64,000 nucleotides of DNA, from NCBI GenBank assembly GCA_030695945.1, contig JAUYOG010000006.1, positions 118,655-182,654 of the forward strand. The letters are read 5' to 3'. Below are positions 22,409 to 31,345 of the stretch, piece after piece. Both the position numbers and the translations under genes were made by a program. The notes beneath the pieces are model-generated. The model did no database searches, was not told where the DNA came from, and worked only from the letters and a program-made list of their open reading frames with translations. Every line of letters begins with the position of its first letter. The stretch's first letter is position 1. Origin of the DNA: Ramlibacter sp. Its GTDB lineage: Bacteria > Pseudomonadota > Gammaproteobacteria > Burkholderiales > Burkholderiaceae_C.

Positions 22409-22831
22409 ATGCTCGTTCGACTCCTTTATTGCAGCCGGGCGGTGGACACCACCGACGACGTGATCGAATCCATCCTGGCGCAGGGGCGCCAGCACAACCC
22501 CGAGAACGGGATCACGGGCATCCTGTGCTTCGGCGGCGGCATCTTCCTGCAGGCGATCGAAGGCGGCCGCATGCAGGTGAGCGACCTGTTCGGGCAGATC
22601 CAGCAGGATCCGCGCCACAAGGACGTCGCGCTGCTGCACTACGAGGAAATCTTCGAGCGGCGATTCGGCGGCTGGAGCATGGGCCAGGTCAACCTGTCCA
22701 AGCTCAACCATTCGATCCTGCTGAAGTACTCCGAGAAGCCCGAGCTCGACCCCTATGCCGTGTCCGGCAAGGTGTCGCTGGCCTTGCTGGAAGACCTGAT
22801 GGCCACCGCCGCGATATGCGGGCGGGTGTAG
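22409..22831 (+). CDS. Short BLUF domain protein (blue-light sensor using FAD)
   Basis: LVRLLYCSRAVDTTDD, HNPENGITGILCFGGGIFLQAIEG, RRFGGWSMG; BLUF domain only. Confidence 0.88.
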   Translation: MLVRLLYCSRAVDTTDDVIESILAQGRQHNPENGITGILCFGGGIFLQAIEGGRMQVSDLFGQIQQDPRHKDVALLHYEEIFERRFGGWSMGQVNLSKLNHSILLKYSEKPELDPYAVSGKVSLALLEDLMATAAICGRV

Positions 22832-22858
22832 CCACCCGGCCGGCCGGCTGATCGCGGC

Positions 22859-23665
22859 ATGCTGGTCGGCTGCGACTTCTCCAGCACACCCACCTCCCGC
22901 AAACCCATCGTGCTCGCGCTCGGCCGCGAGGCACGCGGCCGCGTGGTGCTGGAGCGCATCGAGAAGATCGCGACGCCGGGCGGCTTCGCCGCGTGGCTGG
23001 CGCAGCCGGCGGAGTGGGTCGGCGGCTTCGACTTTCCGTTCGGGCTGCCGCGCGAACTGGTCGAACAGCTCGGGTGGCCGCTGCAGTGGCGCGAATGCAT
23101 CGCGCACTACGCGCGCCTGTCCCGCCCGGAGATCCGCGCGACCTTTGCCGCGTTCTGCGACGGCCGGCCCGTGGGCGGCAAGTTCGCGCACCGCGCGTTC
23201 GACAAACGGGCGGGCTCGAGCCCTTCCATGAAGTGGGTGAACCCGCCGGTCGCGTACATGCTGCACGCGGCGCTGCCGGCATTGCTCGCCGCCGGCGTGC
23301 ACATGCCTAGCCTGCATGAGGGTGACCCGCGACGCGTCGCCCTCGAGGCGTACCCGGGGCTGCTCGCACGCGAGCTCATCGGCAGGCGCAGCTACAAGAG
23401 CGACGACAAGGCCAGGCAGACAGCGGAGCGGCTGATCGCCCGTAAGGACATCATCACCGCGCTCGAGCACGGCCGCACCCGGCTGGGCCTGGCGCTCAAG
23501 CTCAGCAACGCCCAACGCGATGCGCTGGTGCACGACGCGAGCGGCGACAGCCTCGACGCCGTGTTGTGCATGGTGCAGGCGGCGTGGGCGCTGCGGCAGG
23601 GCCCGCCGCGGTACGGCTTGCCCGAGCATATGGACGCCCTCGAAGGCTGGATCCTCACCTGCTGA
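22859..23665 (+). CDS. DUF429 family protein
   Basis: VGCDFSSTPT, GFDFPFGLPRELV, VALEAYPGLLAREL motifs. Confidence 0.8.
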   Translation: MLVGCDFSSTPTSRKPIVLALGREARGRVVLERIEKIATPGGFAAWLAQPAEWVGGFDFPFGLPRELVEQLGWPLQWRECIAHYARLSRPEIRATFAAFCDGRPVGGKFAHRAFDKRAGSSPSMKWVNPPVAYMLHAALPALLAAGVHMPSLHEGDPRRVALEAYPGLLARELIGRRSYKSDDKARQTAERLIARKDIITALEHGRTRLGLALKLSNAQRDALVHDASGDSLDAVLCMVQAAWALRQGPPRYGLPEHMDALEGWILTC

Positions 23666-23785
23666 GCTCGAACTCATCGTATAGCTCTTTCGGACGCGGT
23701 TACCCGCAATTACACGTTCGCCCCCTAGCATGGCCTTGCCTTCATTGGAAGCGCAAATCCGTGCACGAACTACAGGGAGCAGACG

Positions 23786-24847
23786 ATGGGCGACGAATTC
23801 GACGGGCTGGAGATTGCGGTCCTGATCCCGTGCTTCAACGAGGAAGTGGCGGTGCCGCGCGTGATCGCGGACTTCCAGCGCGCGCTGCCGGGCGCGAAGA
23901 TCTACGTGTATGACAACGCTTCGACGGATCGCACGGCGGAGGTCGCCTACCGCGCCGGCGCGATCGTCGGGTTCGAGCCGTTCCCCGGCAAGGGCAACGT
24001 GATGCGGCGGATGTTCAGCGACATCGAAGCCGACATCTACGTGCTCGTCGACGGCGACGACACGTACGACGCGCAGGCGGCGCCGCAGCTGGTGCGCGAG
24101 CTCCTCAACAAGCAGCTGGACATGGTCAATGGCGCGCGCGTCACGTCGATCAAGGAGGCCTATCGTTTCGGCCACCGCTTCGGCAACCGCCTGCTCACCG
24201 GGTTGGTGCAGGAGATTTTCGGCCGGCAATTCTCGGACATGCTGTCCGGCTACCGCGTCTTCTCGCGCCGCTTCGTCAAGTCCTTCCCCGCCATCTCCAG
24301 CGGCTTCGAGATCGAGACCGAACTCACGGTGCATGCGCTGGAGCTGAGGATGAAGACAACCGAGGTCGCCACCCGCTACAAGGACCGGCCCGAGGGTTCC
24401 ACCTCCAAGCTCAACACCATCCGCGACGGCATCCGCATCCTGCGGATGATCGGCATGCTGGTGAAAGAGGAGCGCCCGCTGGCGTTTTTCGGCTATACCG
24501 CGCTGCTGCTGTCGGTGCTGTCGGTCGCGCTCTCGATACCGATCGTGATCGAGTTCGTCCAGACGGGGTTCGTCCCCCGGCTGCCCACCGCCGTGCTGTC
24601 CGTGGGCATCATGCTGGTCGCCGTGTTGTCGATGGCGTGCGGGCTGATCCTGGACACGGTGACCCATTCGCGGCGCGAGATCAAGCGGCTGGCCTACCTG
24701 GAGGGCCGCGCACCGCAATGGCCGGCCTCCACGGCTCGCGCCGCGGGCGGTGTCGAGCGGGCTGCCATGCGCGGCGTGTACGGACCGCGCGCGGAGAACG
24801 ATGCGGCTTCGGCTGCCGTTCCGGCGATGCCGGCAGCGGCGTCCTGA
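23786..24847 (+). CDS. Family 2 glycosyltransferase (GtrB/DPM1-like) with C-terminal TM pair
   Basis: VLIPCFNEEVAV, DNASTDRT, VDGDDTYD, two C-terminal TM segments. Confidence 0.9.
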   Translation: MGDEFDGLEIAVLIPCFNEEVAVPRVIADFQRALPGAKIYVYDNASTDRTAEVAYRAGAIVGFEPFPGKGNVMRRMFSDIEADIYVLVDGDDTYDAQAAPQLVRELLNKQLDMVNGARVTSIKEAYRFGHRFGNRLLTGLVQEIFGRQFSDMLSGYRVFSRRFVKSFPAISSGFEIETELTVHALELRMKTTEVATRYKDRPEGSTSKLNTIRDGIRILRMIGMLVKEERPLAFFGYTALLLSVLSVALSIPIVIEFVQTGFVPRLPTAVLSVGIMLVAVLSMACGLILDTVTHSRREIKRLAYLEGRAPQWPASTARAAGGVERAAMRGVYGPRAENDAASAAVPAMPAAAS

Positions 24848-24860
24848 AGCGGCGGTGCCG

Positions 24861-26333
24861 ATGAGCGAGCCGAGCCCCCAGGCCGGGGCGTTCCGCCCCG
24901 GTTGGCAGGCGCGCCCCGGCGAGCCGCTGGTCTCGCGAGCATGGGCGCTCGCAGCCATGGCCGCGGCGCTGTTCGCGTGCAACCTCGCGCTGCAGTTCCC
25001 CGGCCTCATGACCAACGACTCGGTGAACCAGTACGCCGAGGCCGTGAGCGGCCGCTACACCGACTGGCACCCGCCCGTGATGGCGTGGCTCTTCTCCGTG
25101 CTGCTGCGCATCCACGAGGGGCCGGCCCCGCTGTTCGTGCTGCACTTGGCCGGTTACTGGGCGGGGTGGTGGCTGTTGGCGGATGCGGCCCGGCGGGGCG
25201 GGCGCGCCAACCTGGCCTTCCTCATCCTGCTGGCGGGGCTGTTTCCGACCTTCGTGTTCCTCAACGCCAGCCTGACCAAGGACGTGGGCATGGTGGCGGC
25301 CTGGCTGCCGGCCGTCGGCCTGCTGTACTGGTACCGCGCGCAGGAGAGGCGTGTGCCTCTGGCGGCCGGACTGGCCATCGCCGTGCTTCTTACCTACGGC
25401 ACCCTGGTGCGCAGCAACGCCGTTTTCGCGCTCGGCCCATTGCTGCTATTTGCACTTGCGCCGGCCGGCTGGGTGCGCAACACGCGGCTGATGGCAGCGG
25501 CTGTCGCTGTCGCCATCATCGCGATTCCGCTGACCCAGCAGGCCAACCGCATCCTCTTCCATCCGGTCGAGCGCCAGGCCGTTCACTCGCTGTTCCTGTT
25601 CGACCTGGCCGGCATTGCCGCCCATGCAGGCGATCCGTCGCTGGTGGCGCCGAGGGCAACCTTGGGCGTGCAGGACCTTCGCAGGTGCTACACGCCGTAC
25701 TGGTGGGACAGCTTCAGCCCCTGGGGTTCATGCGCTGCCAAGGTGAGTCGGCCCGATGACGATCACGCCACTCACGGCGAAGGGTTGCCCGCGCAGTGGG
25801 CCCGCACGATCGCCGCCCATCCTGTGGCTTACGCCGTCCACCGGCTCAAGCACTTCAACTCGGCCCTGATGTTCGCGGTGCCGCTCAAGCACATCAGGTT
25901 GACGCCGGAATACCGGGCCGGCAACCCGGCGTTCAAGCCCCTCGAAGTCGTCACCCCGCGCGACGTCCGGTTCGACCTGGTCCGCAAGAACCCTTCGGTA
26001 TGGCCCGTCACCTGGGTCGCGTGGGCGCTGGTGCTGCTGGTGTTTCTCGCGCGGCGGGATTCGCCCGTGAACGTCCTGTTGGCCCGGACGCTGGCGGTGT
26101 CCGCGCTGGGATATGCGGGCGCCTACCTCGTCATCGGCGTCGCCACCGACATCCGCTACCACTACTGGGCCGTCCTCGCGACGGTGGTGGCGACGCTGCT
26201 GGCACTGCCGGAGCTGGGCGAAGGCTATCGCCGCCGCACGCCGGCGCTTGTGGGCGGAACCGCGGCGGCGGCGGCAGTGATTGCGCTGGGGCTCGGGGCG
26301 CGGCTCCTTGACTTCCAGGCCTGGAGCGTATGA
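24861..26333 (+). CDS. Polytopic membrane protein, probable GT-C-like glycosyltransferase
   Basis: About 10 hydrophobic segments; N-terminal loop FPGLMTNDSVNQYAEAVSGRYTDWHPP; flanked by GT2 and GtrA genes. Confidence 0.65.
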   Translation: MSEPSPQAGAFRPGWQARPGEPLVSRAWALAAMAAALFACNLALQFPGLMTNDSVNQYAEAVSGRYTDWHPPVMAWLFSVLLRIHEGPAPLFVLHLAGYWAGWWLLADAARRGGRANLAFLILLAGLFPTFVFLNASLTKDVGMVAAWLPAVGLLYWYRAQERRVPLAAGLAIAVLLTYGTLVRSNAVFALGPLLLFALAPAGWVRNTRLMAAAVAVAIIAIPLTQQANRILFHPVERQAVHSLFLFDLAGIAAHAGDPSLVAPRATLGVQDLRRCYTPYWWDSFSPWGSCAAKVSRPDDDHATHGEGLPAQWARTIAAHPVAYAVHRLKHFNSALMFAVPLKHIRLTPEYRAGNPAFKPLEVVTPRDVRFDLVRKNPSVWPVTWVAWALVLLVFLARRDSPVNVLLARTLAVSALGYAGAYLVIGVATDIRYHYWAVLATVVATLLALPELGEGYRRRTPALVGGTAAAAAVIALGLGARLLDFQAWSV

Positions 26334-26725
26334 ACATGACCGGCATGTCCCGCTTCATGCGTTTCGGCCTGGTCGGCACCTTGGGGTTCGTCGTGGACGC
26401 CGGCGTCATGCAGCTTCTCGTGAGCTTCGCCGGGGTGGGTGCGATCGAGGCCCGTGCGGTTTCGATCCCCACGGCGGTATTCGCGACCTGGCTGCTCAAC
26501 CGGACCTTCACCTTCGGCAAGACGGCCGATGACCCGGCACTGCCAAGTCTCTTGCGCTATGCGGCTGTCAGCGCCGGCGGCGCGCTGGTCAACTTCATCG
26601 TGTACAGCGCGCTCGTCCTGGCGTCGTCGACGCTTGCGGCGCGGCCGATGATCCCGCTGGCTATGGCATCGATCGTGGCCCTGGTCTTCAACTACCTCGG
26701 CAGCAAGCACTTCGCATTCCGCTAG
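26330..26725 (+). CDS. GtrA family protein (flippase-like)
   Basis: RFGLVGTLGFVVDAGVMQLL, WLLNRTFTF; ATGA overlap with upstream ORF. Confidence 0.88.
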   Translation: MNMTGMSRFMRFGLVGTLGFVVDAGVMQLLVSFAGVGAIEARAVSIPTAVFATWLLNRTFTFGKTADDPALPSLLRYAAVSAGGALVNFIVYSALVLASSTLAARPMIPLAMASIVALVFNYLGSKHFAFR

Positions 26726-26737
26726 CGCGGGACGCCG

Positions 26738-28399
26738 CTACTTCGGTTCCCGGGTCAACCGCCCGAACGCCTGCAGTGCTTCCGCGTCGGTGCGGTACAT
26801 CGCCAGCAGGGGACTGTCGTACAGCGCGCCCGCCTTCTGCAGTACCCGCTCCACAGGCAGCTTGATCCCGCTGACGTGCAGGTGGATGCCGCGCGACTCG
26901 AACATCTGCCGCAGCTGGCTGAACACCTCGACGCCCGTTGTGTCCACGCGATTGATGGGGTGCGCGAACAGGCAGACATGGCGCACGTCCGGATGGACCA
27001 TCAGGTGGTCGACGATGTCGCGCTCGAAGGCGCTGGAGGATGCGAAGTCGAGCTCGCCATCCATGCGCAGCGCGTAGAGGTGCGGGGCGAGCGGCGGCAG
27101 CTTCCACAGGTGGCGGTCGCGCAGGCTGCCGTCGGGGTGCAGCCCGACTTCGATGATGCGCGGGTGCAGGCGCAGGTAGAGGAAGTGGGCGAGGCCCATG
27201 ACGACGCCGGCCAGCACACCCCAGTAGATTCTCGGCGACGTGAGCAGGGTGACGCCGAAGGTGACCAGCGCCGTGACCGCCTCGATGCGGTCGATTCGCC
27301 ACAGGCGCGGCAGGGTGCGCGGCTTGAAGAGGCCGGCAACGGCCGTCACGACCACGGCGGCGAGCACGGCGCGTGGCACGTCGGAGAGCGCCGGTGTCAG
27401 GAACAGCAGCACCAGCAGCACGATGCCTGTCGAGGCCACCGTCGCCCAGCCGGTGCGCGCGCCCGCGTACAGCACGATCGCCGACCGCGAGAAGGAAGTG
27501 CTGGTCGGAAAGCTGCCGGACAATGCCGCGACGATCTTGCCGACGCCCTGGCCGACCAGGTCCTGTCCCGCGTCCCAGCGCTTGCCGTCGCGCTGGCTTT
27601 CGATCTTGGCGCTGGCCGCCATCTCCAGCGAGCTGACCAGCGCGATGACGAGTGCAGGCACCAGCAGGGCGCCCATGGATTCCCACCCCGGCAGACCCGG
27701 CCAGAAGAAATCGGGCAGGCCACGCGGCAGCGTGCCGATCACCGCGCCGTGCGCCGGGTAGCCCGTCCACTTGCTGATCGCCGCCGACGCGGCGATCACG
27801 ATGAGCACCATGGGCAGGCGCGGCGCGTAGCGCTTGCCGAGCACCATCGCGAGCACGCTGGCTACGCCGTAAGCCAGCGCCTGGGCATCGATCGTGGGCG
27901 ACTGCAGCAGCGTGGACAAGGTGCCCTGGAGGCCGACCAGCGCCGGAACCTGCGAGGCCATGATCAGCAGGGCCGCCGCCTGTGTGAAGCCCGCCAGCAC
28001 GGGCGAACTCACGAGGTTGAGCACCCAGGCGGCGCCCGCCGCGCCGAGCCCGAGCTGGACCGCGCCGGCCATCAGCGCGAGCCAGGCGGCGAGGGCCACC
28101 CACTGAGCGCTGCCCGGCTCCGCCATGCCGACCAGTGAAGCGCCGACCAGCACGCTCGTCAACGCCGATGGACCCACCGACAGGCGCGTCGAACCGCTGA
28201 AGAGGACGGCCGCGAGTGCCGGCAGGAAAGCGGCGTAGAGGCCGGTCACCAGCGGCATGCCGGCCAGGCCCGCATAGGCGACCGACTGGGGGATCACGAC
28301 GACGGCCACCGTGAGGCCGGCGGCCATCTCTCCCCGGATCAGGCCGGGGCCGGGGCGTGGCCAGCGAAGGAAGGGCAACCAGTGGGAGGGGCGGGGCAT
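26738..28399 (-). CDS. SulP family anion transporter with STAS domain
   Basis: AGLTVAVVVIPQSVAYAGLAGMPLVTGLYAAFLP; C-terminal STAS domain. Confidence 0.93.
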   Translation of the reverse strand: MPRPSHWLPFLRWPRPGPGLIRGEMAAGLTVAVVVIPQSVAYAGLAGMPLVTGLYAAFLPALAAVLFSGSTRLSVGPSALTSVLVGASLVGMAEPGSAQWVALAAWLALMAGAVQLGLGAAGAAWVLNLVSSPVLAGFTQAAALLIMASQVPALVGLQGTLSTLLQSPTIDAQALAYGVASVLAMVLGKRYAPRLPMVLIVIAASAAISKWTGYPAHGAVIGTLPRGLPDFFWPGLPGWESMGALLVPALVIALVSSLEMAASAKIESQRDGKRWDAGQDLVGQGVGKIVAALSGSFPTSTSFSRSAIVLYAGARTGWATVASTGIVLLVLLFLTPALSDVPRAVLAAVVVTAVAGLFKPRTLPRLWRIDRIEAVTALVTFGVTLLTSPRIYWGVLAGVVMGLAHFLYLRLHPRIIEVGLHPDGSLRDRHLWKLPPLAPHLYALRMDGELDFASSSAFERDIVDHLMVHPDVRHVCLFAHPINRVDTTGVEVFSQLRQMFESRGIHLHVSGIKLPVERVLQKAGALYDSPLLAMYRTDAEALQAFGRLTREPK

Positions 28400-28427
28400 G
28401 GGGTGAGTATGCCAAGCCGGCGCTGCT

Positions 28428-29741
28428 TCAGCGCTGCGGCATGTCCTTTGCCGAATAGCCCAGGCTCACGGTCGCATCCGCCGGGATCGGCGGCATGCTG
28501 CCGTTCCACCGCTCCCAGGCCGCTCGCATGTCCGCCAAGCGCTGCGGCTCGCGCGGGGCGAGGTTGGCGCGTTCGCGCTCGTCGGCGGGGATGTTGAACA
28601 AGTAGTCGTTGCCCTCCACGCGCAGGTATTTCCAGTCGCCATCGCGCAGCGCCCGCTGGCCGCGGTGGTTCATGCGCCAGTGCAGCGGGCGGGCGAATGT
28701 GCGTGCCGGCTCGCGCAGCACCGGCATCAGCGACACGCCGTCGAGCGGGTAGGCCGGATCGGCCGCAACGCCCGCGGCATCGAGCAGCGTCGCCGACCAG
28801 TCCATGGTCATGCAGTGCTGCGTGCTGGTTCCGCCCGGCGCGATCGCGGCGGGCCAGTGGGCGATCCACGGCACGCGGATGCCGCCTTCGGTCAAATCCA
28901 TCTTGCCGCCCACCAGCGGCCAGTTGTCGGAGAAGCGCTCGCCGCCGTTGTCGCTGGTGAAGACCACCAGCGTGTCGTCCGCCACCCCGTTGGCGCGCAG
29001 CGCGTCCATGACCCAGCCGATCCCCTCGTCCATGTGATGGATCATGCGGCGATAGGTGTGGATGTTGCCGCCGTGCAGGTGGAACAGGTTGCCCTTCACG
29101 TCCTGCGCCAGCGCTTCGTCGTCGCGCGTCTCCCAGGGCCAGTGCGGCGCGGTGTAGTGCAGGCTGAGGAAGAAGGGCGCGCCGCCGCCGGCCATGCGGT
29201 GGATGTAGTCCACGGCGCGCCGCGAGATCAGGTCGGTGAGGTAGCCCTCTTCCTGCTTCTCCGCGTCACCGAACCACAGGTCGTGCGCGCCGTTGGACGA
29301 ACAGTGAGTGAAGTAGTCCACGCCGCCCGACATCGGCCCGAAGAATTCCTCGTAGCCCGAAAGCAGCGGGCCAAACGAGGGCGGGTAGCCGAGGTGCCAC
29401 TTGCCGATGAGCGCGGTGCGGTAGCCGCCGTCGCGCAGCAGCGAGGCAAGCGTGGGGTGTTCCGGCGGCAAGCCCAGCGTGGTACTGCCGCGGCTCTTGC
29501 TGTTGATAGGCTCCTCGGCCGCGCCGCGCAGGCGGTACTGGTAGCGGCCGGTCATCAGCGCGAAGCGCGTGGGTGAGCACACGGGCGAGTTGGAATAACC
29601 TTGCGTGAACTTCAGGCCCGCGGCGGCCAGGCCGTCGAGTATTGGCGACACCGCGCCGAATTCGGCCTCGCGCCCGCCGTAGCACCCCAGGTCCGCGAAG
29701 CCGAGGTCGTCGGCGACGATGAAGACGATGTTGGGGCGCAT
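28428..29741 (-). CDS. Sulfatase (arylsulfatase type I, Cys-type)
   Basis: MRPNIVFIVADDLGFADLGCYG; formylglycine motif CSPTR; GKWHLG. Confidence 0.93.
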   Translation of the reverse strand: MRPNIVFIVADDLGFADLGCYGGREAEFGAVSPILDGLAAAGLKFTQGYSNSPVCSPTRFALMTGRYQYRLRGAAEEPINSKSRGSTTLGLPPEHPTLASLLRDGGYRTALIGKWHLGYPPSFGPLLSGYEEFFGPMSGGVDYFTHCSSNGAHDLWFGDAEKQEEGYLTDLISRRAVDYIHRMAGGGAPFFLSLHYTAPHWPWETRDDEALAQDVKGNLFHLHGGNIHTYRRMIHHMDEGIGWVMDALRANGVADDTLVVFTSDNGGERFSDNWPLVGGKMDLTEGGIRVPWIAHWPAAIAPGGTSTQHCMTMDWSATLLDAAGVAADPAYPLDGVSLMPVLREPARTFARPLHWRMNHRGQRALRDGDWKYLRVEGNDYLFNIPADERERANLAPREPQRLADMRAAWERWNGSMPPIPADATVSLGYSAKDMPQR

Positions 29742-29742
29742 T

Positions 29743-30702
29743 TCAGGGCTGGTAGCCGGACTTCTGCACGACGGGCGCCCACTGCGCGCGAAAGGCCTGG
29801 AGCATGGCCTGCGTCTGGGCCTGCGTGCTCACCACTGGAGTCATCTTGGCGTCCGTGAACTTGCGCGTGGTGTCGGCGTCCTGCATCACGTCGCGGATCG
29901 CGTTCGACAGCAGTTCCACCTTGGCCCTTGGCATGCTCGCCGGCGCGAAGAAGGCGTTCCAGCCGGTGGCGACCAGGTCGAGGCCGGCTTCCCTGAATGT
30001 GGGGATCGACGGCGCATGGGGTGACCGCTTGTCGCTGGAGACGGCGAGGATGCGTATCTTGCCGGCCTCGTGCTGGGGCAGCACGGTGTCGAAGGTGTCG
30101 AACGCCACCGCCACCTGCCCGCCGACCAGGTCGTTCAGCAGCGGCGCCGAGCCGCGGTAGCCGACGACCTGCGCGTCGACCTTGGCCTTCTCGCCCACCA
30201 TGAGGCCGAAGAAGTGCGGCAGGCTGCCCGTGGCGGGCACGCCGAAATTCGCCTTGCCCGGGTTCGCGCGCAGCCAGGCCATGAGGTGCGAGAACTCGCG
30301 CACGGGGATCGCGGCGCCGACAGACACCGCAAATTCGTAGTTGTTGACGTGGGAGACGGCGATGAAGTCCCGCTCGGGGTCGTAGCCGTTGTCCTTGAAC
30401 ACCAGCGGCGCGACCGTCATGACGGCGGGGTTGGCCAGCATGAGCACGTTCTGCCCGGCGGGCGTGGCCTTGACCTGCTGGGCCGCCAGCCGTCCGCCGG
30501 CGCCGGTCCTGTTGTCGACGACGACGGCAACGCCCAGCCTGGCCTGCAGCTTGTCCGCGACGATGCGCGCGACGCGGTCCGATGACCCGCCGGGCGCGTA
30601 GCCCACCACGATGCGCAGCGGTCCATCGAGCGGTTGCGCGTTCGTGGCGAACGAGAGCGCGGCCAGCGCCAGAGCGATCCAATGCCGGTAACCTTTGAGC
30701 AT
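29743..30702 (-). CDS. Tripartite tricarboxylate transporter substrate-binding protein (Bug/TctC)
   Basis: Signal peptide; IRIVVGYAPGGSSDRVAR-type Bug motif. Confidence 0.9.
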   Translation of the reverse strand: MLKGYRHWIALALAALSFATNAQPLDGPLRIVVGYAPGGSSDRVARIVADKLQARLGVAVVVDNRTGAGGRLAAQQVKATPAGQNVLMLANPAVMTVAPLVFKDNGYDPERDFIAVSHVNNYEFAVSVGAAIPVREFSHLMAWLRANPGKANFGVPATGSLPHFFGLMVGEKAKVDAQVVGYRGSAPLLNDLVGGQVAVAFDTFDTVLPQHEAGKIRILAVSSDKRSPHAPSIPTFREAGLDLVATGWNAFFAPASMPRAKVELLSNAIRDVMQDADTTRKFTDAKMTPVVSTQAQTQAMLQAFRAQWAPVVQKSGYQP

Positions 30703-30773
30703 GTTTGTCTCCGTCGGGAAAGGGGTGCGCGCGCCCGGGGCGCAGATTGCAGGGGCATCGTATTCCCCCGACA

Positions 30774-30792
30774 ATTGATTGATCAAATCAAT
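30774..30792. promoter_or_regulatory. Palindromic operator candidate for the divergent MarR regulator
   Basis: ATTGATT-GATCA-AATCAAT perfect 7-5-7 inverted repeat between divergent genes. Confidence 0.55.
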
Positions 30793-30811
30793 CATCCCCC
30801 TCGTAAACCCC

Positions 30812-31339
30812 ATGCCTTCCGCGTCGCGCCTTGGCGCTCCCGCCGCGCTGGACGACGTCCTGCTCTACCGCATCAGCCGCCTGCTGGCGACGGCCGGGAG
30901 CATGGTGATCCGCCTGTGCGAGGGGCGCTACGGGATCACCCGGCGCGAGTGGCGGGTGCTGGCCCTGCTCGCGCAGGAGGAGGGATTGCTGTCCTCCCAG
31001 CTGGCCGAGCGCGCGCAGCTCGACCGGGCCCGGACCTCGAAGGCGATCACCTCCCTGGTGGGCAAGAAACTGGTTCACCGGGAAGTCCGCCCCGGCGACC
31101 GGCGGCAAGCATTGCTGGCGCTGACGGACGAAGGCCGCGCGCTGTACGCGTCGCTGTTTCCTGAAGTGGTGGACATCAACCGGGAGTTGCTGGGCGCGCT
31201 CGAAACGGCGGAGGTGGCGCGCCTCGATTCGATGTTCGACCGCCTGCAGCAGCGCGGCGAGTCTATGGTCGCGGCGCATGCCGAGTTGCCCAAGGCCGAC
31301 CGGCGCCGCGGCGGCCGGTCGCAGCGCGCGATGGGCTGA
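30812..31339 (+). CDS. MarR family transcriptional regulator
   Basis: wHTH: LSSQLAERAQLDRARTSKAITSLVGKKLVHREVRPGDRRQALLALT. Confidence 0.88.
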   Translation: MPSASRLGAPAALDDVLLYRISRLLATAGSMVIRLCEGRYGITRREWRVLALLAQEEGLLSSQLAERAQLDRARTSKAITSLVGKKLVHREVRPGDRRQALLALTDEGRALYASLFPEVVDINRELLGALETAEVARLDSMFDRLQQRGESMVAAHAELPKADRRRGGRSQRAMG

Positions 31340-31345
31340 AGCCGC

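Noticed and set aside
22154-25015. 953-aa minus-strand ORF across folE, BLUF, DUF429 and GT2 genes
   Set aside because: Antisense to four well-supported genes; low-complexity composition.
26738-29741. SulP transporter plus sulfatase as part of a sulfolactate pathway with 43.7-46.2 kb genes
   Set aside because: 14 kb apart and with separate regulators; no direct evidence linking them.
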